A stretch of DNA of 64,000 nt from JANRKB01 sp033763695 (lineage in GTDB: Bacteria; Planctomycetota; Phycisphaerae; Phycisphaerales; UBA1924): contig JANRKB010000043.1 in the NCBI GenBank assembly GCA_033763695.1, forward strand, positions 186,001 to 250,000. The letters run 5' to 3'. The position numbers and the translations under genes were made by a program. Of this stretch, positions 56,925 to 64,000 are shown in pieces. The notes under the pieces were generated by a model. It was not told the DNA's origin and did not search any database. It worked only from the letters and a program-made list of their open reading frames with translations. Each line of letters starts with the position of its first letter. Positions within the stretch are counted from its first letter, which is position 1.

Positions 56925-58550
56925 ATGCCCATCTACCCGCTCCCACAGTTCGAGGCCGATCTCAAGGCCCAGGAAGAGGCTGACCGCAAGGCCTACGACG
57001 CCCTCAAGGCGCCCAAGACCATGGTCGTCCGCTTCGGCGCCATGAAGCTCGTCGGCGAGTTCCCCTACGACGGCAGCGCCAAGCCCGGCTGCGGCTCCAA
57101 GATCGTCGTCCGCACCCATCGCGGCACCGAAATCGGCGAGATGCTCACCAGCACCTGCCCCAACTCCGGCTGCTCCAAGAGCGTCTCGCGCAAGGAAATG
57201 CTCGGCTACATCGAGAACAGCGGCGGGCGCGACTATCCGTTCTTCACCGAAGGCCGCGTCCTTCGCGTCGCCACCATGGAAGACATGGACAAACAGGCCA
57301 AGCTCGAGCAGACCCGCCATGAACTCAAGATGAACGCCCGCATGCACGCCGAGCGCATCGGCCTGCAAGCCAAGATCGTCGATGCCGAGCCGCTCCTCGG
57401 CGGCGAACGCATCCTCTTCTACTACATGGCCGAGGATCGCATCGATCTCCGCGCTCTCATCGACGCGCTCGGCGCGGAACACAAGACCCGCATCGAGATG
57501 AAGCCCGTCGGCGCACGCGACGAAGCCCGCCTCACCGCCGACTACGAAAAGTGCGGTCAGCACTGCTGCTGCAAGAACTTCCTCAAAGTCCTCAAGCCCG
57601 TCAGCATGAAGTCCGCCAAGGACCAGAAGGCCACCCTCGACCCGCTCAAGATCAGCGGACGCTGCGGCCGCCTCATGTGCTGTCTGCGCTACGAAGATCA
57701 GACCTACGACGAACTCAAGAAGCGCCTGCCCCGCCGCAAGAGCCGCGTCGGCACCCCCGAGGGCGATGGCACCGTGCTCGACGGCCAGATCCTCACGCAG
57801 TTGGTCCTCGTCCGCCTCGACTTGCCCGACGAAACCGGCAAGATCAAAGAGGTCGCCGTGCCCGTTGAGAATCTGACGCCGCCCGTGAACGCGACCGCGC
57901 CCGCGCTGCCGCCGATGCCCACGCCGATGGACCGCCGCGGCCCGCGCCCTGCGGGTCCGGGTGGCCCCGGCGGACAGCGCGGCCCAGGTGGACCCGGCGC
58001 ACCCGGCGGACCGCAGCGTGGCACGCGCCCGCCGCAACAAGGCCAATCGCCACAAGCCGGCGGCCCGGGCCAGCCGCAACAAGACCGCGGCCAACGCGGC
58101 CCGCGCCCAGACCGCAGCCCAGACCGCGGCCCCGGCGGACCGAACGATCGCAATCAGGCTGATCGCAATCAAGCCGATCGCAATCAAGCCGGTGGTCAGG
58201 GAGGCGGCCGTCCGCCCCAGCCGCGCGACGCCCGCCCGCCACAGCAGCGCCCGCCCCAAAACCCGCCGCCGCAGAACCAGCAAGACATTCCCGACTTCGA
58301 CGATATCGAAACCGATGCAGGTGATGACTTCGGCCCCGACATGCAGGGCCCGCACGATGGCGGCCCGCAGTCCGGCCCCGGTGGCCAAGGCGGAGGACAA
58401 GGTGGCGGTCCGGGCGGGCCAGGTGGCGGCGGTCGTCGTCGCCGTCGTCGTCGCCGCGGGCGCGGCGGTGGGCCAGGTGGCGGTCCGGGCGGAAACCCCA
58501 GTGGTGGTCAAGGCGGCAACGGCGGCGGTCCTTCGAGTCCTCCGGCCTGA
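56925..58550 (+). CDS. ricT: PSP1 domain protein RicT with Gly/Pro/Arg-rich tail
   Basis: 541 residues. The core (1-~315) is a PSP1/YaaT protein: GCGSKIVVRTHRGTEIGEML, then 'RILFYYMAEDRIDLRALI', 'GARDEARLTADYEKCGQHCC' and ISGRCGRLMCCLRYEDQTYD, including the Cys set that binds Fe-S in the RicAFT complex of Bacillus. It is soluble and acts in RNA processing there. The C-terminal ~225 residues are low complexity (GPGGPGGQRGPGG, three DRNQA units from 15-bp repeats at 58146-58190, and a run of eight Arg) and look RNA-binding and disordered. TACACT is 8 nt before the ATG. The last 9 codons are duplicated at 61577. Confidence 0.88.
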   Translation: MPIYPLPQFEADLKAQEEADRKAYDALKAPKTMVVRFGAMKLVGEFPYDGSAKPGCGSKIVVRTHRGTEIGEMLTSTCPNSGCSKSVSRKEMLGYIENSGGRDYPFFTEGRVLRVATMEDMDKQAKLEQTRHELKMNARMHAERIGLQAKIVDAEPLLGGERILFYYMAEDRIDLRALIDALGAEHKTRIEMKPVGARDEARLTADYEKCGQHCCCKNFLKVLKPVSMKSAKDQKATLDPLKISGRCGRLMCCLRYEDQTYDELKKRLPRRKSRVGTPEGDGTVLDGQILTQLVLVRLDLPDETGKIKEVAVPVENLTPPVNATAPALPPMPTPMDRRGPRPAGPGGPGGQRGPGGPGAPGGPQRGTRPPQQGQSPQAGGPGQPQQDRGQRGPRPDRSPDRGPGGPNDRNQADRNQADRNQAGGQGGGRPPQPRDARPPQQRPPQNPPPQNQQDIPDFDDIETDAGDDFGPDMQGPHDGGPQSGPGGQGGGQGGGPGGPGGGGRRRRRRRRGRGGGPGGGPGGNPSGGQGGNGGGPSSPPA

Positions 58551-58563
58551 TCCATGCCACCGC
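58524..58563 (+). repeat. Direct repeat, left copy (ricT 3' end)
   Basis: GGCGGTCCTTCGAGTC, 3 variable bases, CGGCCTGATC, then a short divergent stretch and CCACCGC. It includes the end and stop codon of ricT. The right copy is at 61577-61617. Confidence 0.85.
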
Positions 58564-58859
58564 ATGCGCCGGTGTAGTGGCCTGCCGTCGCCGCACGCGG
58601 CGAGCCGCACCGTGCCACCGACCGGCGAGACTTCGAGCCGGTCGGTGCTCCTCCAACTGTTGTGCTCGCGTGCTTCTCGGCCGCCGCATCGACGCGAACG
58701 GCGTGCGACGCTGCGCCGCCACCGTCGAGAGTGTCAAGAACCTGCTTTCTTGACGAGGTTAAAAAACGTTCAGAAATTCGCGACAGCAGGTGCAACCCAT
58801 CTCCTCGTTTCCGTGAAACCGTGCGATCAAGTCCAAAATAAAACTGAAAGGAACTCGCA
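58551..58859. other. Intergenic region after ricT with two dyads
   Basis: 309 bp without a gene. It contains a perfect 11-bp stem CACCGACCGGC / GCCGGTCGGTG (58616-58626 and 58637-58647), a plausible terminator lacking a T tract. It also contains a perfect 8-bp dyad GTCAAGAA-CCTGCT-TTCTTGAC (58733-58754) followed by GAGGTTAAAAAACG, more AT-rich than anything nearby. The latter may be an operator for the 58860 gene. Confidence 0.6.
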
Positions 58860-59255
58860 ATGGCGCGCACTGGATACATTACATCGGTTTCAACCTCGCA
58901 GGCACTCTTCACCGCGGATCGATCGATTTCCAAGACGCCCTCCAGTACCACAGCGGGTACGTACACGCTGGGCGGCATTGCTGATGGTCCGCCCGCGCGC
59001 GGCGTTGAAATCACCGTCACTGGCGGTTCGGCGGCCGTCTATCTGCACGGGTTGAACGATCGAACCGAGGCGTTTACGGGTAGTTTGCCGGCGGGAACAC
59101 CTGCCGATTATCGAGTCGTTGAGCCCGAGATCATGCTCGCCGGTTCCACGATTCAGCGCTTCTCAGGACTCGCCAGCGGTGCGCCGATTCACCGGGTCGT
59201 GATCGCGCCCGGCGAGGGTGAGACGATCAATGTGCAGTGGTCGGTCATTCTTTGA
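58860..59255 (+). CDS. Small protein of unknown function in bracketed segment
   Basis: 131 residues, no signal peptide or membrane helix. Ser/Thr/Gly-rich, with beta-strand character (MARTGYITSVSTSQALFTAD, 'GVEITVTGGSAAVYLHGL', 'GETINVQWSVIL'); the pattern recalls small virion or tail-decoration proteins, but I see no diagnostic motif. AAAGGAA 6 nt before the ATG is a strong ribosome site, unlike the leaderless neighbours. It lies 27 bp before the next gene, so they probably form one operon. Function unknown. Confidence 0.55.
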   Translation: MARTGYITSVSTSQALFTADRSISKTPSSTTAGTYTLGGIADGPPARGVEITVTGGSAAVYLHGLNDRTEAFTGSLPAGTPADYRVVEPEIMLAGSTIQRFSGLASGAPIHRVVIAPGEGETINVQWSVIL

Positions 59256-59282
59256 GCGGCTCATTTCAACTGGAGGTGTCCA

Positions 59283-60866
59283 ATGACCATTCCCGGAGCC
59301 GGGCGCGCGATCTATCGCAGACCAGCCGCGCCGAACGACCCGCATTTTCACCTCTGGATCGGTCCGAGCACGACGGACAGCCCACTGTGGTCCAACCCCA
59401 ACATCTTTCCGATGGATCAGGTCGTCGGCTATGACCCCGCGGAGAAACGCCCACCCGGCTATCCCGCGCCGACCGGCTACACACGCAACACCAAGGCGCC
59501 GCGCACGCTTGCGGATACCGACAGTGCGCAGCGCACGGTCCTCATCAACCTCGCGAAGGCCAACGCGACTGTTATCGCCCAGCGCCAGCACGCCGCAGGC
59601 TTGTGGCGTGGTGCCGGTCCCTACAACAGCCCGCTCTACGGCCCCGGCACGATGGGCGGGTCGGTCAGTTGGCTCGGGTTGCTGTACAACGCCGACCCGG
59701 AAGACACCGTTGGCGGGGTGCCGTTGCTGGTCAACGACATTCTCGCACTGTTCGCGCACCCGGCGGACGCGTGCGGGGATAGCCCGAACTCGCTTGTATT
59801 GGCTGACGGGACTGAAGTTGTTAAGGGTGCCGGTACTCAGGCACCGATCACCACACGCGATGTCCCTCGCCGTGTGTTCTCGTGGTGGACCACTAAGGGG
59901 CAGGAACTAACCAAGTGGTTCGTTGAGCATCTTGCGGCAGAGATCAAGGACGCCTGCGACAACTTCATTGCGCCGGGCACGACAAGCGTGCAACCCCTCT
60001 GTTATCCATCGCACTGGCTCTTCGACACCGAAGCCTCACCAGACCCCAAGCTTTACTGGGGGTGGCGAGGCGTCAATCAAATCGGCCTGTTTCCCAACAT
60101 GAACACCAGCAGCGACGCTCGGTACAGCACCGAAGCCGTTGATCGCATTGGAGGCACGAACAAGACCGTGCAGGCGCTCTGGGCTGATCGGCCAATGGGG
60201 ACAAACCTGCCTGCATTTGGCCAAGATATCGACCAGCAACTTGCTTTCCGCCAGTGGATCAATCGCATGAACCTCGAAACCCAGGGCTGGGCGATGGCGT
60301 GGGCGATCAAGGAGCCACTTGAAGATGTTTTCCCGGGCGTGATCGTGTGCGACTATGACCGCGTATTGGCACCAAATCCGTTGCGGCCTTTCGCGCCCGG
60401 CGTCGGGCCGACTGCCGCCACGGAACAGTTCAATACGTTGTCACTGGGGCTCGATCGACAGAGCCCTCAACTGTACGCTCGCCGGGGTGCCCGCCGGATC
60501 GATTTGCACCTGGAGCGCATCCACGGACTCTTGCAGGCGTGCGACCCGAGTGTGCCCATCATCCCTTGGATTGCCCACCCCGACAACGAACCTGATCGCG
60601 ACATCGATGACAACTTTTGGTACGGCACGGAAGAGATGTTCCTCGCCACCGTGGAGATGTGCTGTCGCGAGTTTGGCGTACGCGAGTTCGGGCTCTGGGG
60701 GTCCCCCGAGGACAAGTATCAGAACTGGAATGCGGCCGATCTTCCCGCGTTGATCGCCAAGGCACTTCTCCGGGTCGCGGATCGCCCGTCGGGTGCCTGG
60801 GTGCAGGCGTTGATCGCGGACCAGGCGGCCACGACCAACGCGTTTCTTCACGCAGTTTCTCGATGA
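59283..60866 (+). CDS. 527-aa protein of unknown function in bracketed segment
   Basis: No signal peptide. Cytoplasmic-looking, rich in Trp, Pro and Asp. Segments such as 'DLHLERIHGLLQACDPSVPI', IPWIAHPDNEPD and 'CCREFGVREFGLWGSPEDKY' have the alternating strand/acidic-loop look of a TIM-barrel glycosidase-like fold, but I cannot assign a family or catalytic residues. GGAGG lies 6 nt before the ATG. It is probably translated with the small gene upstream. GC content and codon choice seem less extreme than in the flanks (by eye, not computed). Confidence 0.6.
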   Translation: MTIPGAGRAIYRRPAAPNDPHFHLWIGPSTTDSPLWSNPNIFPMDQVVGYDPAEKRPPGYPAPTGYTRNTKAPRTLADTDSAQRTVLINLAKANATVIAQRQHAAGLWRGAGPYNSPLYGPGTMGGSVSWLGLLYNADPEDTVGGVPLLVNDILALFAHPADACGDSPNSLVLADGTEVVKGAGTQAPITTRDVPRRVFSWWTTKGQELTKWFVEHLAAEIKDACDNFIAPGTTSVQPLCYPSHWLFDTEASPDPKLYWGWRGVNQIGLFPNMNTSSDARYSTEAVDRIGGTNKTVQALWADRPMGTNLPAFGQDIDQQLAFRQWINRMNLETQGWAMAWAIKEPLEDVFPGVIVCDYDRVLAPNPLRPFAPGVGPTAATEQFNTLSLGLDRQSPQLYARRGARRIDLHLERIHGLLQACDPSVPIIPWIAHPDNEPDRDIDDNFWYGTEEMFLATVEMCCREFGVREFGLWGSPEDKYQNWNAADLPALIAKALLRVADRPSGAWVQALIADQAATTNAFLHAVSR

Positions 60867-60917
60867 TTCGCCTTGTGCTTTGTCAACGCCGGGGTACATT
60901 ACCTATGCGGAGGCGCT

Positions 60918-61535
60918 ATGAGACCGTCAACTCGCGCGTTCGTCTTTATGGTCTGTGTTCTTCCTGTTATCGCTGTGGGCCAGTCATTTGCATACACCAG
61001 CCAGGAACGAAGCGTTTTCGCCCAAGTCGGAAACGACACCCGGTTGTCCACGAGTTCTAGCTTCAGTTCGTTCAACGCGAACGTCGGACTTTCCGTTGGC
61101 CCACCGGGCGCGACTGGCGCCGGATCACTCCAAGACTCAGTCCTTGGTGCGGGCGGAGTTTCCTTATTCGCCGAACTGGGAACAACGAAGTGGGGTGTCA
61201 CCACAAATCGCGCCCGCGGCGTCTTCGACGTCTCCTTCACGCTCACTCAAGCGACGGACGTTCGGCTGTTCTATGCTGTCAACTCGTATTGGAATTTCAC
61301 GATCTGGACGCCATCCGGCTCACAAGTGATCGCCACCTCCAGTCAACTTGGGCTGATCTACGACGACCGCATCTCCCGCTTTGAGGCTGGCACCTACCGG
61401 CTCCGTGCCGATGCCGATGTCACCAACGGCCAGTCCGGCAACATCACCGTCGAGATGACCATCGTCCCCGCCCCTTCAGGTATCGCGCTCGCGGCGTGCG
61501 TCGGTCTGGTTGCATGTCGCCGCCGCAGGCGGTGA
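60918..61535 (+). CDS. Secreted protein with PEP-CTERM-like C-terminal anchor
   Basis: 205 residues. GGAGG lies 4 nt before the ATG; the signal peptide (residues 1-~25) ends GQSFA. The body has beta-sandwich character ('GVFDVSFTLTQATDVRLFYA', 'FEAGTYRLRADADV'). The C-terminus is VPAPSGIALAACVGLVACRR followed by more Arg: a VPAP motif, a membrane helix and a basic run, as in PEP-CTERM proteins sorted by an exosortase. No exosortase is in the window. It lies within the segment bracketed by ricT-end copies. Confidence 0.7.
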   Translation: MRPSTRAFVFMVCVLPVIAVGQSFAYTSQERSVFAQVGNDTRLSTSSSFSSFNANVGLSVGPPGATGAGSLQDSVLGAGGVSLFAELGTTKWGVTTNRARGVFDVSFTLTQATDVRLFYAVNSYWNFTIWTPSGSQVIATSSQLGLIYDDRISRFEAGTYRLRADADVTNGQSGNITVEMTIVPAPSGIALAACVGLVACRRRRR

Positions 61536-61576
61536 TCGGCCGACCAGCGGTCAGGCGATGGCGGCGTGTGCGCGGT

Positions 61577-61617
61577 GGCGGTCCTTCGAGTCGTTCGGCC
61601 TGATCAAGCACCACCGC
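61577..61617 (+). repeat. Direct repeat, right copy (ricT 3'-end remnant)
   Basis: GGCGGTCCTTCGAGTC, 3 bases, CGGCCTGATC, then CCACCGC as in the left copy. Read in frame it gives GGPSSRSA and a stop, against GGPSSPPA and a stop in ricT, so it is a displaced coding end. No upstream ricT sequence accompanies it. Confidence 0.85.
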
Positions 61618-61654
61618 GCGGCGGCATCGCTCCGCAACTCAGTACGATGGCGGC

Positions 61655-63070
61655 ATGAAACTCGCCCAAGCTCTCGTCTCGCTCGCGTTCGCCGCACTCG
61701 CCTTACTCTGCCCGGCACAGCCCGTCACGCCGGGCGACTCGACGAACCAAGCAGCACAACCGGCCGCAGCAGCGCCGCACGACCAACACAACACCATTAC
61801 CGCGCCAGATACTGACGCAGGCAAGCAACTCGCATGGTTTGTGGCCGCGCTCAACGGCGCGCCGCTCGGCGACATCACCACCCGCTTCACACCCGAGTTC
61901 ATCGCTCAAGTGCCACAGGCCAAACTTGAGGAACTCGTCACCGCGCTCCGCGCCGGCGAGTTCAAAGTCGGCGCAACACGCATCGATGTGCGCGAGGGCA
62001 ACTCCCCCGCCGCGCTCCGCGCCTCAGTGCAAGGCGCAACCGGCATCTCGCCCGTCACGCTCGCCGTCAATCCCGATGGCAGGATGCACACGCTCTTCAT
62101 CGGTGCCGCGGTGCCGACCGTGAAATCGTGGGATGAAGTCAAGACCCGCCTTGCCGCCCTGCCCGGTTCGACCGCGATGTACGTCGCACGCCTCGGTGCC
62201 GCAGGCTGGGACGATCGCGCCGAAGTCTTCGCCAAGGACGCATTCGCTCCCGGCGCAATCGGCTCGACGTTCAAGCTCTGGGTTCTGGGTGCGCTCGCCG
62301 AACAAGTCGCCGCCGGCCGCGCCGCGTGGGACGAACAACTCGCGGTCTCCGACGCGCTCAAGAGCCTGCCGAGCGGCACGATGCAGGTGAATCCTGAAGG
62401 GACGATGTTCACGCTCGAACACTTCGCCACGCAGATGATCAGCATCAGCGACAACACCGCCGCCGATCATCTGCTGCTGCATGTGGGTCGCGAAGCCGCC
62501 GAGGCGTTCATGGCACGCTGCACCGCAAGCCCCGAGCGCAATCGCCCCATGCTCTCGACGCTCGACATGTTCAAGCTCAAGCTCTCCGGCGATGACGCCG
62601 CCGTCGCCGCATGGCTCGCGGCTGACGAAAGCACGCGCCGCTCCATGCTTGCGACCGGCGGCCGCGTCAATGCGCTCGCCCCCATCGCCGCCAAGGCGAT
62701 GTTCTGGAAGAAACCGTTCAAGATCGATCAGATTGAGTGGTTCGCGTCGCCGATCGACTGCGCGCGGGCGATGGCCGAACTCCATCACCTGGAGCAACAG
62801 CGAGAACAGCAGCCCGGTCAGGACGCGCTCGGCCGCGCTCTGCGCAAGAACCCGGGCATCATGCTCGGCGCGCAGTGGACCTCCGCCGCGTTTAAGGGCG
62901 GCTCTGAGCCGGGCGTCATCAATCTCACGTGGCTTCTGCGCCGCAGCGATGAGCAGTGGTTCGCCGTTTCGATGACGTGGAACAACCCCAAGGCGTCGCT
63001 GGACGAAGCCGCCTTCATCGGCCTCGCCTCCGGTGCGATCAGCTTGCTTGCGCAGCAGCCCGCACGCTGA
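61655..63070 (+). CDS. Class A beta-lactamase-like serine hydrolase
   Basis: 471 residues. A signal peptide of ~22 residues and an Ala/Pro-rich linker lead to an N-terminal ~130-residue domain of NTF2-like pattern. The hydrolase domain has S204-T-F-K207 (SxxK), S265-D-N (SDN) and a Lys-Gly-Gly (AAFKGGSEPG) in place of KTG. No E-x-x-L-N omega-loop Glu is obvious, so it may be a peptidase or esterase-type relative rather than a drug-hydrolysing lactamase. TACGAT is 6 nt before the ATG and there is no Shine-Dalgarno. It sits just outside the bracketed segment. Confidence 0.8.
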   Translation: MKLAQALVSLAFAALALLCPAQPVTPGDSTNQAAQPAAAAPHDQHNTITAPDTDAGKQLAWFVAALNGAPLGDITTRFTPEFIAQVPQAKLEELVTALRAGEFKVGATRIDVREGNSPAALRASVQGATGISPVTLAVNPDGRMHTLFIGAAVPTVKSWDEVKTRLAALPGSTAMYVARLGAAGWDDRAEVFAKDAFAPGAIGSTFKLWVLGALAEQVAAGRAAWDEQLAVSDALKSLPSGTMQVNPEGTMFTLEHFATQMISISDNTAADHLLLHVGREAAEAFMARCTASPERNRPMLSTLDMFKLKLSGDDAAVAAWLAADESTRRSMLATGGRVNALAPIAAKAMFWKKPFKIDQIEWFASPIDCARAMAELHHLEQQREQQPGQDALGRALRKNPGIMLGAQWTSAAFKGGSEPGVINLTWLLRRSDEQWFAVSMTWNNPKASLDEAAFIGLASGAISLLAQQPAR

Positions 63071-63094
63071 CGCGGCGCGGCCTGTGCGTTCGCC

Positions 63095-64000
63095 TCACAC
63101 CCCGATGTTGATATTCGGGTTGGTCGCCGTGTTCGCCGCCGCCGCGCCGCTCGCATAGAGCGCGAAGTTGCCCGAGGGCGCGCTGATGGCCGTGCTGTTG
63201 TCAAAGAACATGCAGCGCCGCACGGCGCACCCGCTCGCCGCCGCGATCGACACGCCCGTCGTATGACGCGTGATCGTGCAGTCGACCACATCGACGCCGC
63301 CGAGCGTGGCGGTCGCACGCACCCCGAACGCACCGTTGAAGTCCAGATGGCATTGGCTGATGCGGGTGAGCTGATCAACGCTGATCGCGCCGTTGTTGTT
63401 GGCAAAGTGGCAGCGTTCGATCTGGGCCGGGCCGATGCACGTGAGGCCGATGCCCGCGTTCTCTGTGAACACGCAGTCTTGGACGACGGTGTCAAAGCCC
63501 GTGACCTGCACGCCGTGCGACGCCGCCCGCGAGATGTAGGTGCGTTCGAGCCGCAGCCGCTGCGTCGCCTGGATGCCGATGCCGTTACCAAATGGCGCAT
63601 TGGCGGCGACATTCTCAAGTGTGCAGTCGGCAACCGTCGTGCGCGAGAGGAGATTCATCCCAAACCCGCGCAGATTGAACAGGCCGCAGCGTTCGATGCG
63701 CGAGCTGTCGCCTGCCTGAATGCTGATTCCCTGTCCCACCGAGGTGAACAGGCATTCGGACACCAACGACTGTCCGTTGAGATACGCCCCCGCGCCGAGA
63801 TCGCTGAACTGGCAGCGACGCACCACGCATCCTCCCATCGCGGACACGCCAATGCTCCGCGACGTCGCTCCAGTGCTCGAAATCGCGCAGTCTTCGACGA
63901 TTGCGCCGCTTCCGGCCCACACTCCGGCGCTCCCGATTGCATCGACCGCGCGAAGCGAACAGCGACGAACGATCAGTCGATTGACACTCACGCTCGAGCC
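63095..64000 (-). CDS. Right-handed parallel beta-helix protein, C-terminal part
   Basis: The start lies beyond the window. About 300 residues of regular ~22-residue turns: 'VVRRCQFSDLGAG', 'SRIERCGLFNLRGFG', 'TVVQDCVFTENAGIG', 'AQIERCHFANNNGAI', each with a Cys-x-(F/L/I) strand and Asn-rich turn, typical of pectate-lyase-like/NosD repeats. The C-terminal tail (ASGAAAANTATNPNINIGV) is found on planctomycete and phage-tail beta-helix proteins. A GTG at 63991 could act as a start but the repeat continues into it. Surface or polysaccharide-binding role is inference. Confidence 0.75.
   Translation of the reverse strand, partial: GSSVSVNRLIVRRCSLRAVDAIGSAGVWAGSGAIVEDCAISSTGATSRSIGVSAMGGCVVRRCQFSDLGAGAYLNGQSLVSECLFTSVGQGISIQAGDSSRIERCGLFNLRGFGMNLLSRTTVADCTLENVAANAPFGNGIGIQATQRLRLERTYISRAASHGVQVTGFDTVVQDCVFTENAGIGLTCIGPAQIERCHFANNNGAISVDQLTRISQCHLDFNGAFGVRATATLGGVDVVDCTITRHTTGVSIAAASGCAVRRCMFFDNSTAISAPSGNFALYASGAAAANTATNPNINIGV

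Noticed and set aside
58616..58647. Ordinary rho-independent terminator of ricT
   Set aside because: The 11-bp stem is good but no T tract follows, so I list it only as a dyad.
61655..63070. Antibiotic-resistance beta-lactamase
   Set aside because: SxxK and SDN are present but the class A omega-loop Glu is not evident and KTG is altered; resistance cannot be claimed.

Overview
The window looks like a chromosomal segment of a high-GC planctomycete, most likely of the order Phycisphaerales. The reasons are: (i) six secreted proteins ending in an EF-hand-like 'DFNGDGF(I/L)TFEDFDAF' segment with a terminal Gly-Cys; (ii) membrane proteins tagged with a CxxCGxDxxG...CxxCG zinc ribbon; (iii) PEP-CTERM-like and parallel beta-helix surface proteins; (iv) a PSP1/RicT homologue and an oversized signal peptidase I. 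This assignment is inference from gene content; no rRNA is present.

Layout. 1-5.5 kb: the start of a family 9 glycosyltransferase, a MATE exporter with a zinc-ribbon tail, mscL, and three LuxR-type regulators, two of which are a tandem PAS-HTH pair. 5.5-13.7 kb: psd-pssA (phosphatidylethanolamine synthesis), a secreted phytase-like protein, a polytopic membrane protein, queD and ppk1. 13.8-21.9 kb: three dockerin-tailed secreted proteins; the first two share eight ~675-bp modules and the third appears frameshifted in its signal peptide. 21.9-31.3 kb: an ABC exporter (permease and ATPase overlapping by 50 bp), gcvH, a DUF2959 lipoprotein, an HtrA-like protease and lepB. 31.4-36.3 kb: three tandem paralogues with signal peptide, FG-GAP/VCBS repeats, an Ig-like domain and one dockerin-like tail. 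36.6-46.3 kb: mostly housekeeping (DUF1963, PrkA kinase, trmB, a 58-aa Pmp3-type protein, shikimate kinase, DUF3465, rimO, yraN, an S1/P1-nuclease-like enzyme and a tiny zinc-ribbon ORF). 46.7-56 kb: gyrB, holA, an FHA-GAF histidine kinase, an acyl-CoA dehydrogenase and an enoyl-CoA hydratase. 56-64 kb: a zinc-ribbon membrane protein, ricT, a ~3-kb segment bracketed by two copies of the ricT 3' end, a class-A beta-lactamase-like protein and a partial beta-helix protein.

Two expression styles are visible. About fifteen housekeeping genes have a TANNNT hexamer 6-8 nt before the start codon and no Shine-Dalgarno, which suggests leaderless mRNAs. Most secreted-protein genes instead have a clear GGAG-type ribosome site. 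The observations most worth following are the duplicated ricT end bracketing an unfamiliar three-gene segment, the widespread leaderless signature, degenerate 8-bp intergenic repeats (one pair in inverted array), the Gly-Cys dockerin-like tails, and the zinc-ribbon tails shared by unrelated membrane proteins. No CRISPR array, rRNA, convincing tRNA, transposase or integrase was seen.
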